In this document: positions 16,272 to 24,735 of the stretch, in pieces
How positions within the stretch are numbered: position 1 is the first letter of the stretch
Layout of the letters: each line of letters begins with the position of its first letter
Assembly (NCBI GenBank): GCA_947469635.1
Contig: CANIRG010000015.1
Coordinates: 1-33,071 of the forward strand
Reading direction: 5' to 3'
Source: Rhodospirillales bacterium
GTDB taxonomy: Bacteria; Pseudomonadota; Alphaproteobacteria; Reyranellales; Reyranellaceae
Length of the DNA: 33,071 bases
Notes under the pieces: generated by a model
Database searches by the model: none
Seen by the model: only the letters and a program-made list of their open reading frames with translations
Told to the model about the DNA's origin: nothing
Program-made: the position numbers and the translations under genes

Positions 16272-17867
16272 CTACCCATCCAGCCACACGCGCGACATGT
16301 TGCCTTCGACACCGTCGGCGGTGGGCGAGTCCTCGCGGACGCGCTTGTTCTTGATGGTGAGGTAGAGCGGCGAATAGAGGCTGATGTCCGGCAGCTCCTC
16401 GGCCACGATCTTCTGGAACTCCATGAACATCGCCTTGCGCTTCACGGGATCGTTCTCGACCGCGGCGCCTTCCAGCAGGGCATCGACCTTGGGGTTGTTG
16501 TAGTTCGACGCGTTCGAGAAGGGCACGCCCTTCTTGAAGTTCTTCGACCAGTAGATTCGTTGCACGCCGACCGTTGGATCGAACAGGTTGGAATGGCCGT
16601 TGTAGGTGAAGTCGAACTCGCGGTCGGTATAGACGCGCTTGGAGAAGGCCGAGAGATCGGCCGCGCGCACCTCGACGGCGATGCCGATGCGCGAGAGCGA
16701 GGCGCGCACGAACTCGCAGGTCCGCCGCCCGTCGTCGCCGATGGGATTGAAGTCGAGCGGCACCTTGAAGCGGATCTTGTCGGCGCCGCGCTTGAAGCCC
16801 GCCTCGTCGAGCAGCTCCTCCGCCTTCTTGAGGTCGAGCTTGTAGGGGCTGGGCGTCGGGTCGTGATATTCCTTGAGGCCGGGCGCGATCGGCGAATAGG
16901 AGACGGTGCCGTAGCCATAGGCCACGGTCTTCAGCAGCGCCGCCCGGTCGATGGCATGCGCCACCGCCTGCCGCACCTTGAGGTGCTTGAAGAACTGGCT
17001 GTCGAAATTGAACTGCAGGCACTGGACGTTGTAGGAATAGCTGGTGCCGTCGGTGCTGAAGACGAGGTGCGGCAGCTTCTTCAGCCGCTCGAGATCGGCC
17101 AGAGCCACCGGCGTGCGATAGCCGATGTCGCCCGAGCCGTTCTCGAAGGCGATCGAGCGCGCACCCGAGTCGCGCACGAACTTGCAGACCATGCGCTCGA
17201 TGCGCGGCAGGCCGGGATCCCAATAGTCGGGATTGCTCTCGTAGATGACGTGGCTGCCGCGCACCCATTCCTTGAACTTGTAGGGGCCTGTGCCGATCGG
17301 CGCGTTGCCATTCTGGTTGGCCAGCGGGTCGGTGCCCTCGTAGATGTGCCTGGGCAGCATCGGCGATTCGGCCGCGGTCAGCGCCTTGATGAGATAGGGC
17401 GCGGGCTTGGAGAGCTCGATGATCGCCGTCAGGGGGTCGGGCGTCTTCACCTCGACGACGTTGGCATAGGTGTTGCGGCCGCGCGGATGCACCGTCTTCA
17501 GCAGCTGGATCGAATAGGCGACGTCAGCCGAGGTGAAGGGCTTGCCGTCGTGGAACTTCACGTTGGGCCGGAGCTTGAAGGTGTAGCTCTTGCCGTCCGG
17601 GCTGATCGACCATTCGGTGGCGAGCTGCGGCCGTGGCTTGATGTCGTAATCGTATTCCAGCAGGCCTTCGGTGGTCTTGGCGCTGTTGGTGAGCGAGGGC
17701 GTGCCGACGGTGGTGAGCGAGATCAGCGTCGTGGGCTCCGCGCCCTGCAGGAAGGTGAGCGTCCCGCCCTTCTTCGGCGCCTGCGCCGAGGCGCGACCGC
17801 CGGCAAGGGCCACGGCAGTGAAGCCCATCAGGGCGGCGCGGCGCGTCGGGCGATATTTCGCTGTCAT
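16272..17867 (-). CDS. Peptide-type ABC importer binding protein, family 5 (operon 1)
   Basis: Encodes 531 residues, normal for DppA/OppA-type periplasmic proteins. The N-terminus has a twin-arginine-like signal, TRRAALMGFTAVALAGG, with cleavage after ASAQA. SBP_bac_5 landmarks: LLEYDYDIKPRPQLATEWSI, FKLRPNVKFHDGKPFTSADVAYS (the family signature), GTGPYKFKEWVRGSHVIYE, and a C-terminal YWSKNFKKGVPFSNASNYN. It captures a peptide or other small organic ligand for the permease genes that follow; ligand identity cannot be read. AGGGAAG before ATG 17867 is a good ribosome site. First gene of a six-gene operon, divergent from the VOC gene with 143 bp between the starts. Confidence 0.95.
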   Translation of the reverse strand: MTAKYRPTRRAALMGFTAVALAGGRASAQAPKKGGTLTFLQGAEPTTLISLTTVGTPSLTNSAKTTEGLLEYDYDIKPRPQLATEWSISPDGKSYTFKLRPNVKFHDGKPFTSADVAYSIQLLKTVHPRGRNTYANVVEVKTPDPLTAIIELSKPAPYLIKALTAAESPMLPRHIYEGTDPLANQNGNAPIGTGPYKFKEWVRGSHVIYESNPDYWDPGLPRIERMVCKFVRDSGARSIAFENGSGDIGYRTPVALADLERLKKLPHLVFSTDGTSYSYNVQCLQFNFDSQFFKHLKVRQAVAHAIDRAALLKTVAYGYGTVSYSPIAPGLKEYHDPTPSPYKLDLKKAEELLDEAGFKRGADKIRFKVPLDFNPIGDDGRRTCEFVRASLSRIGIAVEVRAADLSAFSKRVYTDREFDFTYNGHSNLFDPTVGVQRIYWSKNFKKGVPFSNASNYNNPKVDALLEGAAVENDPVKRKAMFMEFQKIVAEELPDISLYSPLYLTIKNKRVREDSPTADGVEGNMSRVWLDG

Positions 17868-18010
17868 GTCGTCTTCCCTGTGCGGTACGCGGGGAGCCTA
17901 GCGTCCCACTCCCGTCAGCGCAGCAAAATGTAGGCCACGCCGGACCCGTGGCGGTCCCTACTGGCGATATGCCACTATGATCGTGGGGCACGACAATCTA
18001 AGGGAATGGC
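17868..18010. promoter_or_regulatory. Divergent intergenic region between importer operon 1 and the catabolic cassette
   Basis: 143 bp separate the divergent ATGs of the binding protein (minus) and the VOC protein (plus), so both promoters must lie here. TATGAT at 17976-17981 resembles a -10 box for the rightward genes, with no clear -35 at the right distance. A shared regulator acting on both sides is plausible but no operator repeat stood out. Confidence 0.4.
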
Positions 18011-18853
18011 ATGACTTTACCTGTGGCAACGCTCGACCATGTGGTCATCAATGCGCGCGACGACATGGATCGCGCCGCCGACACCTATCGCCGGCTGGGC
18101 TTCACCCTGACCGAGCGCGGCTATCATTCGCTGGGCTCGATGAACCACCTCGCCATGTTCGGCACCGACTATCTCGAGCTGATCGCCGTGCCCAAGGGCG
18201 CCACCAGCGGGCGCCTGGACCTGCTGGAATTCCCGCTTGGCCTGAACGGCCTGGTGTTCGGCTCGGAGGATTCGGCGGTGACCTACGAGTCGCTCGCCAA
18301 GGCCGGCGTGCCGATCGATCCGCCGGTCGAGTTCACGCGGCCGGTGAAGTTCGCGGGCGGCGAGGGCGACGCGCGTTTCCGTACCGTGCGGATGAAGCCC
18401 GGCGTCGTGCCCTATGGCCGCGTCTACTACTGCCACCATTTCACCCGCGAGCTGGTGTGGCGCGATGAGTGGCGCCATCACGCCAACGGCTCCGTCGCCG
18501 TTGTCCGCGCTCTCATCGTCGAGCCCGATCCGGCCAAGGGTGCCCAGCTCTACGCCGACATGTTCGGGCCTGAGAACGTGCGCACGATGCGCGACGGCAA
18601 GTCGGTGGTGGTCGGCAACTCGCGCTTCGACATCATGACGGAGCAGGCGCTGAAGACCGAGTTCGGCCGCGCAGTCCCCGACGCGGCAGGGCGCACAGCC
18701 TACATGGCCGGCCTCACCTTCCGCACCACCTCGCTCGACAAGGCGGCGAAGGCGCTGGAAGCAGGCGGGATCATGGGCGTGACCCGCCATGGCGGTCGCC
18801 TGGTCGTGCCCGCCAACCAGGCGATAAACGCCGTCCTGGAGTTCATCGAATAG
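18011..18853 (+). CDS. VOC / glyoxalase-like domain protein
   Basis: Encodes 280 residues with two vicinal-oxygen-chelate-like modules. The first begins LDHVVINARDDMDRAADTYRRLGF with H10 and continues to GTDYLELIAV with E56; H46 is a possible third ligand. The second module begins VRALIVEPDPAKGAQLYADMFGPENV. The layout fits the Glyoxalase_3-like group (PF13468), which is widespread in Proteobacteria and of uncertain activity. VOC enzymes use a metal for isomerisation, ring-cleavage or epimerisation. AAGGGA ends 7 nt before ATG 18011. It is first of a plus-strand run that continues with a hydrolase, a CoA ligase, an oxidoreductase and a thioesterase. Confidence 0.85.
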   Translation: MTLPVATLDHVVINARDDMDRAADTYRRLGFTLTERGYHSLGSMNHLAMFGTDYLELIAVPKGATSGRLDLLEFPLGLNGLVFGSEDSAVTYESLAKAGVPIDPPVEFTRPVKFAGGEGDARFRTVRMKPGVVPYGRVYYCHHFTRELVWRDEWRHHANGSVAVVRALIVEPDPAKGAQLYADMFGPENVRTMRDGKSVVVGNSRFDIMTEQALKTEFGRAVPDAAGRTAYMAGLTFRTTSLDKAAKALEAGGIMGVTRHGGRLVVPANQAINAVLEFIE

Positions 18854-18854
18854 C

Positions 18855-19946
18855 ATGCAGTATTACGAGTGCTATTCCGCGTCCTACACATCGGCGCGCG
18901 GCAAGTTCCTGGCTGCAGCCGAGGAATCGAAGGGCGCGCTGCGTTCCTTCGTCCATCCCGACAAGACGACACCGGACGGCCAGCCGCTCGCCATCGACGT
19001 CGCCCGCTTCGGCGATCCGAAGGCTGCGCGCCAGGCCCTGTTCGTCAGCGGCACGCACGGCCAGGAGGGGTTCTCCGGCTCGGCCGTGCAGATCGGCTGG
19101 ATGAGAGCGGGCGGGCCGTCGCGGCTGCCGAAGGACCTCGGCGTCGTTCTGGTGCACGGGCTCAACCCTTACGGCTTCGCCCATTTCACGCGCACCACCG
19201 AGAACAACGTCGACCTCAACCGCAACTTCATCGACCGCAGCGCGGGCGCCGCCCCGGCCAACCCGCGATACGAGACGCTGCACGAGGATCTCAAGATCCG
19301 GGACTGGACCGACGAGGAAAACGCCCGCGTCGACAGAGCGATGGCCGCCTTCACCGAGGCGCATGGCCGCGACGCCCTGTTCGACACGCTGGCGCGGGGC
19401 CAGTACCGGCATCCGGACGGCTTGATCTTCGGCGGCTCGGACCGCGAATGGTCGAACGCAACGCTGGAGACGATCATCCAGGAAATGCTCTCGGACGCCG
19501 AGAAGGTGGCCTTCATCGACTGGCACACCGGCATCGGCGACTACGGCAAGCCGTTCTTCCTCTGCTTCAACGACGCGGGCGGCCAGCTGTTTGCACGGGC
19601 CTGCGACTGGTGGGGCAAGGAGAACGTCGATGGCGTGCGGCCACATGGCATGGAACGACCGAACTACACCGGCCTGGTGTTCCAGGGCGTGCAGCGCTTC
19701 CTCGGCAATCGCCAGATGTGCGGCGCCGTGATCGAGTTCGGCACCCGCGGCCTCGGCATGCGCCGCGTGCTGCGCCTCGATCAATGGCTGCGCCGTCAGA
19801 GCGACCTCGAGCCCGATGCGCGCGCGACGCTGCAGGCCGACATGATGGACGCCTTCTGTCCCTTCGACGGCCAATGGCGCAAGGACACGCTGGAGTCGGG
19901 GTTGAAGCTGACGGATCAGGCGATCGAGGGGCTGGCGGCATGGTGA
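18855..19946 (+). CDS. DUF2817 / M14-like zinc hydrolase
   Basis: Encodes 363 residues, the size of the DUF2817 family (M14 carboxypeptidase/aspartoacylase fold). The zinc motif H68-x-x-E71 is in SGTHGQEGFSGSAVQ, substrate-carboxylate residues in ENNVDLNRNFID (N122-R123-N124), the third metal ligand is H224 in FIDWHTGIGDYG, and the catalytic Glu is in VIEFGTRGLGM. No signal peptide, so cytosolic. Likely an amidase, deacylase or carboxypeptidase on a small substrate. It starts 1 nt after the VOC stop and is surely co-transcribed. The nearby peptide-type importers would fit an imported peptide-like substrate (inference). Confidence 0.88.
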   Translation: MQYYECYSASYTSARGKFLAAAEESKGALRSFVHPDKTTPDGQPLAIDVARFGDPKAARQALFVSGTHGQEGFSGSAVQIGWMRAGGPSRLPKDLGVVLVHGLNPYGFAHFTRTTENNVDLNRNFIDRSAGAAPANPRYETLHEDLKIRDWTDEENARVDRAMAAFTEAHGRDALFDTLARGQYRHPDGLIFGGSDREWSNATLETIIQEMLSDAEKVAFIDWHTGIGDYGKPFFLCFNDAGGQLFARACDWWGKENVDGVRPHGMERPNYTGLVFQGVQRFLGNRQMCGAVIEFGTRGLGMRRVLRLDQWLRRQSDLEPDARATLQADMMDAFCPFDGQWRKDTLESGLKLTDQAIEGLAAW

Positions 19947-19956
19947 CAATCAGTCC

Positions 19957-20035
19957 GCTGGGGGCGCGCCACTCCAGTGGCGCGATCTTCTTCGCCCAAG
20001 GCAAAGACGCGCGACTGGAGTGGCGCGCCCCCAGC
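19957..20035. repeat. Perfect 22-bp inverted repeat, copy A of a hairpin family
   Basis: GCTGGGGGCGCGCCACTCCAGT at 19957-19978 is the exact reverse complement of 20014-20035; the loop is 35 nt. It sits between the DUF2817 stop and the acyl-CoA ligase start, just 5' of the ligase ribosome site (GAGGGGAAACC before ATG 20050). The same element, with a one-base substitution matched on the opposite arm, recurs at 24645-24729. Confidence 0.88.
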
Positions 20036-20049
20036 AACGAGGGGAAACC

Positions 20050-21546
20050 ATGGTAACGATCAAGTACGACAATCAGGGCGACGCGATCTCGCGCGACGTG
20101 CCGCGCGAGGCGCTGATCGATGCCGGTGGTAACGGCTCGGAACGCACCTATACCTATGGCGACGTCGTGCGGCTGAGCGGCGCCGTCGCGAGAGGCCTGC
20201 AGAAGCGGGGGCTGCAGCGGGGCGACCGCGTCGCCATCCTGTCGGCCAACCGCGCCGAGCTTCTTTTCACCTTCCTCGGCACGCTTCAGGCCGGCATGGT
20301 CTCGGTGCCGGTGAACTACAAGCTGCCGGCCGAGACCGTGGCCTATGTCGTCGAGGATTGTGACGCCAAGCTGGTGATCGGCGACGACGCCCGCCTGCCG
20401 CTGGCACCGGCGTCGGTGCCCAAGGTCTCCTTCGACCGCGATTTCGCCGAGCTTCTCGACGAAGGCCCGTTCACGCCGCTCAAGATGGCGCCGGAGGAGC
20501 CGGCGATGTTCCTCTACACCTCGGGCTCGACGGGACGGCCCAAGGGCGTGGTGCTGTCGCACTACTCGCACCTCTGGGCGATCAGCAAGCGCGTACGCCG
20601 GCCCGTGCCGCAAGGCCAGCGGTCCCTGGTCGCCGCTCCGCTCTATCACATGAACGGTCTCGCCATGTGCCAGACCACGCTGCACCAGGGCGACACCATC
20701 GTGCTGCTGCCGCAGTTCACCACCAAAGGCTATATCGAGGCGGCGGCGAAGCATCGCGTGGGCTTCCTCACGTCGGTGCCCACCATGATTGCCATGATGC
20801 TGCGCGAAAAAGAGATGCTGGCGAACGCCGATCTCTCGGCTGTCGAGGCCGTGCGCATGGGCTCCGCCCCCATCACTCAAGCGCTGATCGACCAGGTGCG
20901 GGCGGTGTTCCCGAAGGCTGCGATCTCCAACGGCTACGGCACCACCGAAGCGGGGCCCGTCGTCTTCGGCCCGCATCCCAAGGGCATCCCGCAGCCCGAG
21001 CTCTCCACCGGCTATCCGCATCCCGACGTTCAGCTCCGCCTCGTGCGCGACGGCCGCGAAGTGCAGGACGAGGGCGCGCTGGAGATGAAGTGCGGCGCGT
21101 TGATGACGCACTATCACAAGCTGCCCGAGGTCACGGCCAAGGCGATGACGCCCGACGGCTACTACCGCACCAGCGACGTGTTCCGCCGCGACGAGAACGG
21201 CTTCTTCTTCTTCGTCGGCCGCGTCGACGACATGTTCGTATGCGGCGGCGAGAATATCTATCCCGGCGAAGTCGAGAAGATGCTGGAGAAGCATCCGGGC
21301 ATCCATCAGGCCGCCGTCATTCCCGTGCCCGACGAGCTGAAGGGCCACAAGCCCATAGCCTTCGTCGTCAAGACCGCGGGCGCCGCCGTCGACGAGCAAT
21401 CCATCAAGACCTATGCACTGGCCAATGCGCCGGCCTACCAGCATCCGCGCCGCGTCTTCTTCGTCGACGAGATGCCGCTCGCCGGCACCAACAAGATCGA
21501 CAAGCGCGTGCTCGCCCAGCAGATTCCCGCCGGAATGGAGATCTAG
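20050..21546 (+). CDS. AMP-forming acyl-CoA ligase
   Basis: Encodes 498 residues of the ANL superfamily. A3 loop YTSGSTGRPKG at 156-166, A5 GYGTTEAG starting at residue 295, A7 YRTSDVF followed by GRVDDMFVCGGENIYPGEVE, and the A10 lysine K482 in LAGTNKIDKR. The compact C-terminal domain and the GENIYP motif resemble ligases for aromatic or medium-chain acids, but the specificity is not readable. The start ATG 20050 is preceded by GAGGGG. It is not close to the acyl-CoA synthetase at 6955, which has a long C-terminal tail. In the cassette it is followed 2 nt later by an oxidoreductase, so its CoA ester is probably the pathway intermediate. Confidence 0.93.
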   Translation: MVTIKYDNQGDAISRDVPREALIDAGGNGSERTYTYGDVVRLSGAVARGLQKRGLQRGDRVAILSANRAELLFTFLGTLQAGMVSVPVNYKLPAETVAYVVEDCDAKLVIGDDARLPLAPASVPKVSFDRDFAELLDEGPFTPLKMAPEEPAMFLYTSGSTGRPKGVVLSHYSHLWAISKRVRRPVPQGQRSLVAAPLYHMNGLAMCQTTLHQGDTIVLLPQFTTKGYIEAAAKHRVGFLTSVPTMIAMMLREKEMLANADLSAVEAVRMGSAPITQALIDQVRAVFPKAAISNGYGTTEAGPVVFGPHPKGIPQPELSTGYPHPDVQLRLVRDGREVQDEGALEMKCGALMTHYHKLPEVTAKAMTPDGYYRTSDVFRRDENGFFFFVGRVDDMFVCGGENIYPGEVEKMLEKHPGIHQAAVIPVPDELKGHKPIAFVVKTAGAAVDEQSIKTYALANAPAYQHPRRVFFVDEMPLAGTNKIDKRVLAQQIPAGMEI

Positions 21547-21548
21547 AA

Positions 21549-22562
21549 ATGAAAGCAGCCGTCGTCCGTGCCCATGGCGGGCCGGAAGCCCTGGCCTTCG
21601 AGACCAACTTCCCCGATCCCACGCCCGGCGAGGGCGATGTGATCGTGGCCGTAAAGGCCTCGTCGCTGAACTATCACGACGTCTTCACGCGGCGCGGCAT
21701 GCCCGGCATCAAGGTGCCGATGCCGGCGATCATGGGCCTCGACGTCGCCGGCGAGATCGCCGACGTGGGTCCGGGCGTCACCGGCTGGAAGAAGGGCGAC
21801 CGCGTCCTCGTGGATCCGATCAACCGCATCGAAGGCGGGTTGATGGGCGAGACGGTGCACGGCGGCCTGGCCGAGCTCTGCAAGGCGCGCGCGCACCAGC
21901 TCGTCAAGATCCCCGACGGCGTCAGCTTCTCCGATGCCGCCGCGTTGCCCGTGGCCTACGGCACGGCGCTGCGCATGATGACCACCAACGGCCATGTGGC
22001 GAAGGGCGAGAAGGTGCTGATCCTGGGCGCCTCGGGCGGCGTGGGCGTGTGCTGCCTCCAGCTCGCCAAGCTCGCCGGCGCCGAGGTCATCGCCTGCGCC
22101 GGCACCGACGCCAAGGCCAAGCGCCTGGCCGAGCTCGGCGCCGACAAGACCATCAACTACATCGAGAAGGACTTCATGAAGGAAGTCTTCGCGATGTACG
22201 GCAAACCGACGCGACGCGGGTCCGGCACCGACCAGGGCGTCGATGTCGTGGTGAACTACACCGGCGGCGACACCTGGGTGAATTCACTGAAGACGCTCAA
22301 GGTCGGCGGCCGGTTGCTGACCTGCGGCGCCACGGCGGGCTATGCGCCGACCGAGGATATCCGTTTCATCTGGACCTTCGAGCTGAAGATCCTGGGCTCC
22401 AACGGCTGGGCGCGGACCGACATCGAGACGCTGCTGACAATGGTGCAGGAAGGCAAGCTGAAGGTCCTCGTCGACAAGATCTACAAGCTGGAGGACGCGC
22501 GCGAGGCGCTGCGCGTGATCGAGGATCGCGAAGTGTTCGGCAAGATCGTGGTGGCGCCATGA
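21549..22562 (+). CDS. MDR-family NAD(P)H oxidoreductase (quinone oxidoreductase/alcohol dehydrogenase-like)
   Basis: Encodes 337 residues of the medium-chain dehydrogenase/reductase superfamily. A GroES-like N-terminal domain (MKAAVVRAHGGPEALAFE, SLNYHDVFTRRGMPG, GLDVAGEI) is followed by a Rossmann domain with GASGGVG at 160-166. The catalytic-zinc Cys/His pattern of alcohol dehydrogenases is not obvious, favouring a zinc-independent quinone-oxidoreductase or enoyl-type reductase. It starts 2 nt after the CoA-ligase stop and overlaps the thioesterase start by 4 nt, so it acts with them: plausibly reducing or oxidising a CoA-bound or free intermediate. Confidence 0.92.
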   Translation: MKAAVVRAHGGPEALAFETNFPDPTPGEGDVIVAVKASSLNYHDVFTRRGMPGIKVPMPAIMGLDVAGEIADVGPGVTGWKKGDRVLVDPINRIEGGLMGETVHGGLAELCKARAHQLVKIPDGVSFSDAAALPVAYGTALRMMTTNGHVAKGEKVLILGASGGVGVCCLQLAKLAGAEVIACAGTDAKAKRLAELGADKTINYIEKDFMKEVFAMYGKPTRRGSGTDQGVDVVVNYTGGDTWVNSLKTLKVGGRLLTCGATAGYAPTEDIRFIWTFELKILGSNGWARTDIETLLTMVQEGKLKVLVDKIYKLEDAREALRVIEDREVFGKIVVAP

Positions 22563-22990
22563 GCGAGGACAAGCCCCAGCCGCTCTCCGGCGACGAGCTG
22601 CAGAAGATGCTCGACAACTCGCCCTTCATCGCCTTCCTCGGCCTCAAGATCATCGAGGCCGATCCCGCGAAGGAGCGCGTCACCATGAGCTGCGCCATGC
22701 GGCCGGAGTTCGAGCGCGGCAAGGGCACCGGCCAATGGCATGGCGGCCCGCTCGCCGCGATCATCGACACGGTAGGCGACTATGCCCTGATCATGGCGCT
22801 GCGCCGCGGCCTGCCCACGATCAATTTCCGGGTCGATTACCTCAGGCCCGCGATCAAGACCAACCTGATCACCACGGCCACCGTCCGGCGTGCCGGGAAG
22901 AGTGTCGGCGTCGTCGACGTCGACGTCTTCAACGAGCAGAAGGCGCTGCTCGCCATTGGGCGGGCGACCTATTCGACGCTGACCGGATAG
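22559..22990 (+). CDS. Hotdog-fold thioesterase, PaaI-like
   Basis: Encodes 143 residues, the normal size of a PaaI/4HBT thioesterase. The diagnostic HGG (residues 61-63, in QWHGGPLAAIIDTVGDYA) with D70 marks the active-site helix; the rest is the hotdog beta-sheet ending LLAIGRATYS. It hydrolyses an acyl-CoA. ATG 22559 overlaps the MDR stop (ATGA). The unit CoA ligase, oxidoreductase, thioesterase activates, modifies and releases an acid, or recovers CoA from a dead-end ester; which acid is unknown. A 41-bp gap precedes the second importer. Confidence 0.93.
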   Translation: MSEDKPQPLSGDELQKMLDNSPFIAFLGLKIIEADPAKERVTMSCAMRPEFERGKGTGQWHGGPLAAIIDTVGDYALIMALRRGLPTINFRVDYLRPAIKTNLITTATVRRAGKSVGVVDVDVFNEQKALLAIGRATYSTLTG

Positions 22991-23031
22991 GGCACGAACT
23001 TTGCTTCGCTCGGGCGTCAACGGAGGGGCTC

Positions 23032-24639
23032 ATGACGAACAAGGTTTCACGTCGCGTGTTCGGAGCCGGCGCGCTCGCGACCGGCCTGATCGGAACATCA
23101 TCCCTGCCCTCGTTCGCGCAGGGTGACCCCAAGCGCGGCGGCACGCTGGTAGCGACCTGGGGCGGCGGCGAGCCGCAGGCCTGCTATGTGCCGGCCGGCG
23201 GCGGGTCGAGCCCGACCTTCTCCTCTTCCAAGCTGTTCGAGCGGCTGGGCAACCGCCGCATGGACGGCGTCTTCGAGGGCGAGCTGGCCGAGAGCTGGAA
23301 GCCCGCCGCGGACTTCCAGTCCTACACCGTGAAGCTGCGCAAGGGCGTGAAGTTCCACGACGGCAAGGACATGACCTCGGCTGACGTCGTCTTCTCGATC
23401 GACGAGATATGGAAAAAGTACGCCGCCGCCTCGGCGCTGACCGATTACGTCGGCGTCGAGGCCCCCGACGCCGAGACGGTGGTCGTGAAGTTCAGCAAGC
23501 CGGTGCCGGAATTCTTCTTCTCCTCGCTGCTGTGCGGCAGCGTGAACTACATCGTGCCCAAGCACGTCTATGCCGGTAGCGACCCCATCACCAACCCGGC
23601 CAACAACGCACCCATCGCCACCGGCCCGTGGAAGTTCAAGGAGTGGGTGCGCGGCAGCCACTTCGAGTACGTCAAGAACGAGGCCTACTGGCGGCCGGGC
23701 TTTCCCTACATGGATCGGCTGATCATCCGTTACGTGCGCGATCCGGCCGGCCGCGCCGCCGCCATGGAGGCGGGCGAGATCCAGATCGGCGTGTTCAATC
23801 CCGTGGCGCCACCCGACATCAAGCGGCTGGTGGCGACCGGCAAGTTCGTCGCCACGCCCAAGGGCTACGAGGAGGGCGTGTGGTCGACCTCCTTCGAGGT
23901 CAACATGCGCAATCCGATCTTCGCCAAGCGCGAGGTGCGGCAGGCAATGTTCCACGCTATCGACCGCAGCATGATCGCCAAGACCGTCTACTACGGCTAT
24001 GCCCGGCCCGGCACCGGCCCGGTCTTCTCGCCGAACAAGGAGTTCTTCACCCCCGACACCTACAAGACGGTGTACGACCCGAAGAAGGCGGCGGCGCTGC
24101 TCGATGCGGCAGGCTATCCCAAGAAGGGCGACGGCAAGCGCTTCACCCTCAACCTGCTGGCCGCCGGCTGGTTCACCGAGAACGGCAAGATCGGCGCCAT
24201 CGTGAAGCAGGGGCTGGAGGATGTCGGCGTCGGCATCAACCTCACGGTCCCCGACCGGCCGACCTCGATCAAGCGTATCTACTCGGACTACGACTTCGAC
24301 GTGGCGATCTCCAACCAGGCCAACCCGTCCGAGCCGGTGCCCTCGACGACGCAGTATTACACCAGCGACGGCATCAAGAAGGGCGTGCCCTTCCGCAACG
24401 CCTCGGGCTTCCATACTCCCGAGGTCGACGCTCTCGTGGAGAAGATCAAGGTCGAGACCGACCCGGCCAAGCGCAAGGCGATGGTGGTCGAGTTCCAGAA
24501 GATCACCACCCTGGAGGCGTCGAACCTCCCCCTGCTCGAGCTCGAATCGATCACGGTCGCCAGCGTCAAGGTGCAGAACCACTCCAACGACCCCAACTAC
24601 CTGGCGGCGAGCTGGTACGATATATGGCTGGCGAGCTAG
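23032..24639 (+). CDS. Peptide-type ABC importer binding protein, family 5 (operon 2)
   Basis: Encodes 535 residues. A Tat-like signal SRRVFGAGALATGLIG leads to cleavage near SFAQ. SBP_bac_5 landmarks are ELAESWKPAADFQSYTVKLR, KGVKFHDGKDMTSADVVFS, TGPWKFKEWVRGSHFEY and KGVPFRNASGF. The start ATG 23032 is set by GGAGGGG just upstream; an in-frame extension back to 22735 overlaps the thioesterase and is rejected. It is clearly homologous to the operon-1 binding protein, but the sequences differ widely outside the motifs, so the ligands probably differ. A 29-bp hairpin follows it before the permease. Confidence 0.95.
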   Translation: MTNKVSRRVFGAGALATGLIGTSSLPSFAQGDPKRGGTLVATWGGGEPQACYVPAGGGSSPTFSSSKLFERLGNRRMDGVFEGELAESWKPAADFQSYTVKLRKGVKFHDGKDMTSADVVFSIDEIWKKYAAASALTDYVGVEAPDAETVVVKFSKPVPEFFFSSLLCGSVNYIVPKHVYAGSDPITNPANNAPIATGPWKFKEWVRGSHFEYVKNEAYWRPGFPYMDRLIIRYVRDPAGRAAAMEAGEIQIGVFNPVAPPDIKRLVATGKFVATPKGYEEGVWSTSFEVNMRNPIFAKREVRQAMFHAIDRSMIAKTVYYGYARPGTGPVFSPNKEFFTPDTYKTVYDPKKAAALLDAAGYPKKGDGKRFTLNLLAAGWFTENGKIGAIVKQGLEDVGVGINLTVPDRPTSIKRIYSDYDFDVAISNQANPSEPVPSTTQYYTSDGIKKGVPFRNASGFHTPEVDALVEKIKVETDPAKRKAMVVEFQKITTLEASNLPLLELESITVASVKVQNHSNDPNYLAASWYDIWLAS

Positions 24640-24644
24640 CGAAT

Positions 24645-24729
24645 CTCCTTGCTGGGAGCGCGCCACTCCAGTGTCACTTCTTCTCATGACTCATGGGCGC
24701 CACTGGAGTGGCGCGCTCCCAGCAAGGAG
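24645..24729. repeat. Perfect 29-bp inverted repeat, copy B, between binding protein and permease (operon 2)
   Basis: Positions 24645-24673 (CTCCTTGCTGGGAGCG...CTCCAGTG) are the exact reverse complement of 24701-24729, with a 27-nt loop. It begins 6 nt after the binding-protein stop. Its right arm ends in AGGAG, the ribosome site of the permease ATG 24736, so folding would mask it completely. The core 22 bp is the same as copy A at 19957 except for one base pair: GGGGG/CCCCC there, GGGAG/CTCCC here, a compensatory change on both arms. Confidence 0.92.
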
Positions 24730-24735
24730 GCGGGC

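Noticed and set aside
16560-17933. Open frame of 457 codons on the plus strand, antisense to the operon-1 binding protein
   Set aside because: Same reasons: biased composition and a strong gene on the opposite strand.
19567-21444. Open frame of 625 codons on the minus strand, antisense to the CoA ligase and DUF2817 genes
   Set aside because: It spans two well-supported genes and an inverted repeat, has biased antisense composition, and shows no domain.
23098-24687. Open frame of 529 codons on the minus strand, antisense to the operon-2 binding protein
   Set aside because: Shadow of a clear SBP family 5 gene; no ribosome site or domain.
16198-24729. The long hairpins as intrinsic transcription terminators
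   Set aside because: None of the three is followed by a T tract, and the downstream genes clearly belong to the same operons.
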